A stretch of 36,836 nucleotides of DNA, from assembly GCF_002211445.1 (NCBI RefSeq), contig NZ_LSTO01000001.1:3086024-3122859 (forward strand), given 5' to 3'. This stretch comes from Noviherbaspirillum denitrificans (lineage in GTDB: Bacteria; Pseudomonadota; Gammaproteobacteria; Burkholderiales; Burkholderiaceae_D). Below are positions 33,244 to 36,836 of this stretch, piece by piece. Each line of letters opens with the position of its first letter. Positions within the stretch are counted from its first letter, which is position 1. Under the pieces are notes generated by a model that searched no databases, was not told the origin of the DNA, and was given only the letters and a program-made list of their open reading frames with translations. Both the position numbers and the translations under genes were made by a program.

Positions 33244-34889
33244 CCGGCGAAGGCGCCATCGTACCCGCATCCCCCGGTGGGATCGTCGGCTTCGCCCAGA
33301 CGCCGGGCGGGCGCAACTTTTTCCTGATGCTTGGCGTGGCAGCCGTGGTCGGCGTCATGTCGGGCGTGTGGCTGTGGAGCCAGCAGCCGGATTACCGCGT
33401 GCTGTTCTCGAATTTTTCGGACCGTGACGGTGGCGCCATCGTCGCCGCGCTGCAGCAGGCCAACGTCCCCTACAAATTCGCCGATGGCGGCGGCGCCATC
33501 CTCGTGCCGGCCAACCAGGTCCACGATGTGCGCCTCAAGCTTGCATCGCAAGGCCTGCCCAAGGGCGGCAATGTCGGCTTCGAGCTGATGGAAAACCAGA
33601 AGCTGGGCGTGTCCCAGTTCCTCGAACAGGTCAATTTCCAGCGCGCCCTCGAAGGCGAGCTGGCCCGCTCTATCCAATCGCTCGGCGCGGTGCAGGCAGC
33701 GCGCGTCCACCTCGCACTACCCAAGGCATCGGTCTTCGTGCGCGACCAGCAGAAGCCGACCGCATCGGTCTTGCTCAACCTGCATCCCGGCCGCACCATG
33801 GATCCGCAGCAGGTCAGCGCCATCGTGCACCTTGTCGCAAGCAGCGTGCCGGAACTGCCGACCAAGAACGTCACCGTGGTTGACCAGAATGGCAACCTGC
33901 TGTCCGAATCCGGCAAGCCGGCCGGCGCCAACGGACTCGACCCGACGCAGCTCAAGTACGTGCAGGAACTGCAACAGAGCATCGTCAAGCGCATCGAATC
34001 CATCGTCACACCGATCGTCGGCCCCAACAACGTGCGTGCCGAAGCGACCGCGGATGTCGATTTCTCGCATTCCGAACAGGCCGCAGAAACCTACAAGCCG
34101 AACGGCCAGCCGAACGCCTCCACCATTCGCAGCCAGCAGAGCAGCGAGTCGCAAAGCAATTCGCCGCTCGGCGCCTCCGGCGTGCCCGGCGCGCTCAGCA
34201 ACCAGCCGCAGCCGAACGCCACGGCGCCGATCGCCGGCAGCCCGCAGCAGTCCGGCACACAAACTGCCGCTGCCGCTTCGTCGGGCAATGTGCAGAAGGA
34301 CATGACCGTCAATTACGAAGTCGACAAGACGGTGCGTTATGTGCAGCAGCCGATGGGCGGCATCAAGCGTCTTTCGGTCGCCGTGGTGGTCAATTACAAG
34401 AAGGAAGTCGCGAAGGACGGCAAGGTCACCATGAAGCCGCTGTCCGAGGATGAAAAGACGCAGATCAGCGACCTCGTCAAGGAAGCCATGGGCTTCAGCA
34501 AGGATCGCGGCGACAGCCTGAACGTGGTCAACAGCCCGTTCGCGGGTCCGGAGAAGGAAATCATTCCGGAAACGCCGATCTGGAAGCGGCCGGAAGCGAT
34601 CGACATGGGCCTTAGCGGCGGCAAGTACCTGCTCGGCATTGCCATCCTGGCATACCTGTTCTTCGGCGTGCTCAGGCCAATGTTCAGGCGGATCATGAAG
34701 ACCTTCGATCCGCCGCCTCCGCCGGTTGAAGAAGATGATGCCGTCGTCCACATCCAGCACGAAGTGGAACCGATGGGCCAGAAGGTGCGCAGTTACCAGG
34801 ACAACCTGGAAGCTGCAAAAACCCTGGCCAAGAATGATCCGAAAATGGTCGCCAACGTAGTGAAAGCATGGGTAGGAACAAATGAATGA
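33234..34889 (+). CDS. fliF: flagellar MS-ring protein FliF
   Basis: FliF forms the MS ring in the inner membrane. The product has 551 residues from a GTG at 33234 with GGAGG (33223-33227) six bases upstream; the only nearby ATG, at 33190, is out of frame. Two membrane segments are visible at about residues 29-48 (NFFLMLGVAAVVGVMSGVWL) and 465-481 (YLLGIAILAYLFFGVL). The first ring-building region has LPKGGNVGFELMENQKLG and RVHLALPKASVFVRDQQKP, the middle is Ser/Gln/Pro-rich, and the C-terminal tail (DPKMVANVVKAWV) binds FliG. It overlaps fliG by 8 bases. Confidence 0.97.
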   Translation: MAVAGEGAIVPASPGGIVGFAQTPGGRNFFLMLGVAAVVGVMSGVWLWSQQPDYRVLFSNFSDRDGGAIVAALQQANVPYKFADGGGAILVPANQVHDVRLKLASQGLPKGGNVGFELMENQKLGVSQFLEQVNFQRALEGELARSIQSLGAVQAARVHLALPKASVFVRDQQKPTASVLLNLHPGRTMDPQQVSAIVHLVASSVPELPTKNVTVVDQNGNLLSESGKPAGANGLDPTQLKYVQELQQSIVKRIESIVTPIVGPNNVRAEATADVDFSHSEQAAETYKPNGQPNASTIRSQQSSESQSNSPLGASGVPGALSNQPQPNATAPIAGSPQQSGTQTAAAASSGNVQKDMTVNYEVDKTVRYVQQPMGGIKRLSVAVVVNYKKEVAKDGKVTMKPLSEDEKTQISDLVKEAMGFSKDRGDSLNVVNSPFAGPEKEIIPETPIWKRPEAIDMGLSGGKYLLGIAILAYLFFGVLRPMFRRIMKTFDPPPPPVEEDDAVVHIQHEVEPMGQKVRSYQDNLEAAKTLAKNDPKMVANVVKAWVGTNE

Positions 34890-35877
34890 GGATGGCGTAA
34901 CCAAGGGAGCAATCCTGATGCTGGCCCTCGGCGAGGAAGAAGCTGCCGAGGTGATGAAGTACCTCGGCCCGCGCGAGGTACAGAAGCTTGGCGCCGCGAT
35001 GTCGGCCATGAAGGCGGTAGCGAGCGAGCAGCTCGAAGCGGTGCTCGCCGACTTCCGCGAAGAGACGGAGCAGAACACATCCTTCGGCCTCGACTCCGAC
35101 GAATACATCCGCACCGTGCTGACCAAGGCGCTGGGCGAGGACAAGGCCTCCTCACTGCTCACCCGCATCCTCGGCACGCGCGACGCCAGCGGCATCGAAA
35201 GCCTGAAGTGGATGGACGCGCAGTCGGTCGCCGACCTGATCCGCAACGAGCACCCGCAGATCATCGCCACCATCCTGGTGCACCTCGAGCGTTACCACGC
35301 CTGCGAAGTGCTGACCTATTTCACCGAACGCCTGCGCAATGACGTCGTGCTGCGCATCGCCACGCTGGACGGCGTGCAGCCGACCGCATTGCGCGAACTG
35401 AATGAAGTGCTGACCAAGCTGCTCACCGGCAACGAAAACCTGAAGAAGAAGCCGATCGGCGGTGTGCGCACCGCGGCGGAAATCCTCAACTTCATGAGCG
35501 GCGACACCGAGACCTCGGTGATGGACAACCTGAAGAACTACGACAGCGACCTTGCCCAGAAGATCATGGACGAGATGTTCGTGTTCGACAACATCATCGA
35601 CATCGACGACCGCGGCATCCAGGTGCTGCTGCGCGAAGTGCAGTCCGAATCCCTCATCGTCGCGCTCAAGGGCGCCAACCAGGACCTGCGCGAGAAGATC
35701 TTCAAGAACATGTCGCAGCGCGCTGCGGAGATGATGCGCGAAGACCTCGAGTCCAAGGGACCGGTCCGCCTGTCCGAAGTGGAAGCGCAGCAGAAGGAAA
35801 TCCTGCAAATCGTCCGCCGCCTCGCCGACGAAGGCCAGATCATCCTCGGCGCCAAGGGCGACGACCAGTTCGTTTAA
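34882..35877 (+). CDS. fliG: flagellar motor switch protein FliG
   Basis: FliG is the rotor protein that touches the stator and sets direction. The product has 331 residues, the standard length. NEHPQIIATILVHL holds the EHPQ motif of the middle domain, ILNFMSGDTETSVMDNLKNY links domains, and the C-terminal torque helix MFVFDNIIDIDDRGIQVLLR carries the conserved charged residues. The start overlaps fliF (ATG within its last codons). Confidence 0.98.
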   Translation: MNEDGVTKGAILMLALGEEEAAEVMKYLGPREVQKLGAAMSAMKAVASEQLEAVLADFREETEQNTSFGLDSDEYIRTVLTKALGEDKASSLLTRILGTRDASGIESLKWMDAQSVADLIRNEHPQIIATILVHLERYHACEVLTYFTERLRNDVVLRIATLDGVQPTALRELNEVLTKLLTGNENLKKKPIGGVRTAAEILNFMSGDTETSVMDNLKNYDSDLAQKIMDEMFVFDNIIDIDDRGIQVLLREVQSESLIVALKGANQDLREKIFKNMSQRAAEMMREDLESKGPVRLSEVEAQQKEILQIVRRLADEGQIILGAKGDDQFV

Positions 35878-35903
35878 ACAATTAGCGCGATATCAGGACA
35901 ACA

Positions 35904-36569
35904 ATGAGTTCGAACGTCATCCCCAAAGAGCAGCTCACCGCTTACCAGCGCTGGGAGATGGCTTCCTTCGGCGAGGAACCGCGCGCGCAACAGACGGCCG
36001 CAGCAGCGGCAGCAGCAGCGGCAGCCGCCCAGCAGAAAATTGCCGCGGAGGCCGCTCGACTGCGCGAAGAAGCGCGGCAGCAAGGCTACGACGAAGGCTT
36101 CAACCAGGGCCACGCGGAAGGCCTGGCGGCCGGCCGCACGGAATCGGCACGCGAGACCCTGCGCTTGCGACAGGTGGCGGAAGCCTTCGACGCCGAACTG
36201 GCACGCGTGAACGACGCCGTTGCGGACGACATGCTGAACCTTTCGCTCGACCTCGCCAAGGCCATGCTGAAAACCGCGCTGAAACTGAAGCCGGAACTCG
36301 TCCTGCCCGTCGTCAGCGAAGCCATCCGCTACTTACCCAGCGTGCAGCAACCCGCCATGCTTGTCCTCCACCCGCAGGATGCGGCCATCGTGCGCGACCA
36401 CATGAAGGACGAACTGGAAAAGGCGGGCTGGCGCCTGGGCGAAGACATGCAGATTGAACGCGGCGGATGCCGCGTCGAGACGGCCAGCAACCAGATCGAC
36501 GCCACCCTGCCGGTGCGCTGGCAGCGCATCGCCGACGCGCTCGGCAAGCAAACCGACTGGCTCGAATGA
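35904..36569 (+). CDS. fliH: flagellar assembly protein FliH
   Basis: FliH holds the FliI ATPase inactive and docks it at the export gate. The product has 221 residues. It begins NVIPKEQLTAYQRWEM, typical of FliH, then has an 11-residue alanine run (32-42) from a GCN-repeat tract and a helix rich in Ala, Glu and Gln. The C-terminal domain includes VLHPQDAAIVRDHM and GWRLGEDMQIERGGCRVET. AGGA lies before the ATG. It ends in an ATGA overlap with fliI. Confidence 0.93.
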   Translation: MSSNVIPKEQLTAYQRWEMASFGEEPRAQQTAAAAAAAAAAAQQKIAAEAARLREEARQQGYDEGFNQGHAEGLAAGRTESARETLRLRQVAEAFDAELARVNDAVADDMLNLSLDLAKAMLKTALKLKPELVLPVVSEAIRYLPSVQQPAMLVLHPQDAAIVRDHMKDELEKAGWRLGEDMQIERGGCRVETASNQIDATLPVRWQRIADALGKQTDWLE

Positions 36570-36836
36570 CCGGCACACACACCGAACGCTGGCAATCCTA
36601 CCTGCGTGACTGCAGGTCGCTGGTATCGATTCCCGAACCGATGCTCGTGTCCGGGCGCGTCACGCGCGTGGCCGGCCTGGTGATGGAGGCGGTCGGCCTG
36701 AAACTGGCGGTCGGCAGTGCCTGCACCGTTCCGCTGCCGAGCGGCGCGAAGATCGAAGCAGAAGTCGTCGGGTTCGAAAACGACAAGCTGTTCCTGATGC
36801 CGCAGAGCGACGTTGAAGGCGTCGTTCCCGGCACCC
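36566..36836 (+). CDS. fliI: flagellum-specific ATP synthase FliI, 5' part
   Basis: About 90 codons are present before the window ends. ATG 36566 overlaps the fliH stop (ATGA). The visible part, RVTRVAGLVMEAVGLKLAVG and then LPSGAKIEAEVVGFENDKLF, is the N-terminal beta-barrel domain of FliI; the Walker motifs lie beyond the window. FliI energises flagellar type III export. Confidence 0.93.
   Translation, partial: MTGTHTERWQSYLRDCRSLVSIPEPMLVSGRVTRVAGLVMEAVGLKLAVGSACTVPLPSGAKIEAEVVGFENDKLFLMPQSDVEGVVPGT

Noticed and set aside
33717-35273. 518-codon frame antisense to fliF and fliG
   Set aside because: Both sense genes are certain, and the antisense product is low-complexity with no recognisable domain.
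36000-36036. GCN-repeat tract in fliH as a possible phase-variation repeat
   Set aside because: It is an interrupted trinucleotide tract encoding alanines; length changes would stay in frame, so on/off switching is not expected.

Overview
The window reads as a polar or lateral flagellar locus from a GC-rich betaproteobacterium. FliC, FlaG, FliD, FliS, FliT, FliE, FliF, FliG, FliH and FliI all have betaproteobacterial-looking sequences. The extra FliK-like/FlhB-like pair and the YcgR neighbour fit Burkholderiales, most likely Oxalobacteraceae. This placement is an inference from gene content and protein flavour; no 16S rRNA or other marker gene lies in the window.

Layout. Positions 2-919 hold the 3' part of a PLP-enzyme-like gene. 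It converges on a TPR plus O-GlcNAc-transferase-like (GT41) gene at 930-2585 (minus). That gene and the flagellin gene fliC (2888-4954) diverge from a 260-base region with one good sigma-28 promoter on each strand. A strong terminator follows fliC, then flaG1, an oversized fliD (895 aa) and fliT1. Downstream of fliT1, on the same strand, is a protein joining a Maf-like N-terminal region to a CgeB-type glycosyltransferase domain.

Positions 10234-28775 hold nineteen minus-strand genes packed end to end, mostly with ATGA-type overlaps, which look like one 18.5-kb operon. Its upstream half (pseB, pseC, spsF-like, Pse-associated methylase, pseG, pseI) makes a CMP-pseudaminic-acid-type nonulosonate. 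A middle block (hexapeptide acyltransferase, second DegT aminotransferase, WbqC family, methyltransferase, PIG-L deacetylase) probably sets N-acyl or other decorations. A three-part TPR/glycosyltransferase/FkbM-like protein follows. The last block (rfbF, rfbG, RmlC-like epimerase, C-methyltransferase, reductase, two more methyltransferases) fits a CDP-linked, C-methyl-branched 6-deoxyhexose. No flippase, polymerase or other membrane protein is encoded in the island. This favours cytoplasmic protein (flagellin) glycosylation over O-antigen export.

On the far side of the island a second flaG, then fliS and a second fliT, resume the late flagellar set, with sigma-28 promoters before flaG2 and before fliS. 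A FliK-like/FlhB-like pair and ycgR follow, then a convergent fliE, a divergent region, and fliF-fliG-fliH-fliI, cut off by the window end. The glycan island is therefore embedded between two copies of the flagellin export/capping genes, beside a flagellin whose variable region is internally duplicated and a cap protein carrying three related repeats. The simplest reading is a dedicated flagellin glycosylation system with up to three transferases. Which sugar reaches which residue cannot be read from DNA.
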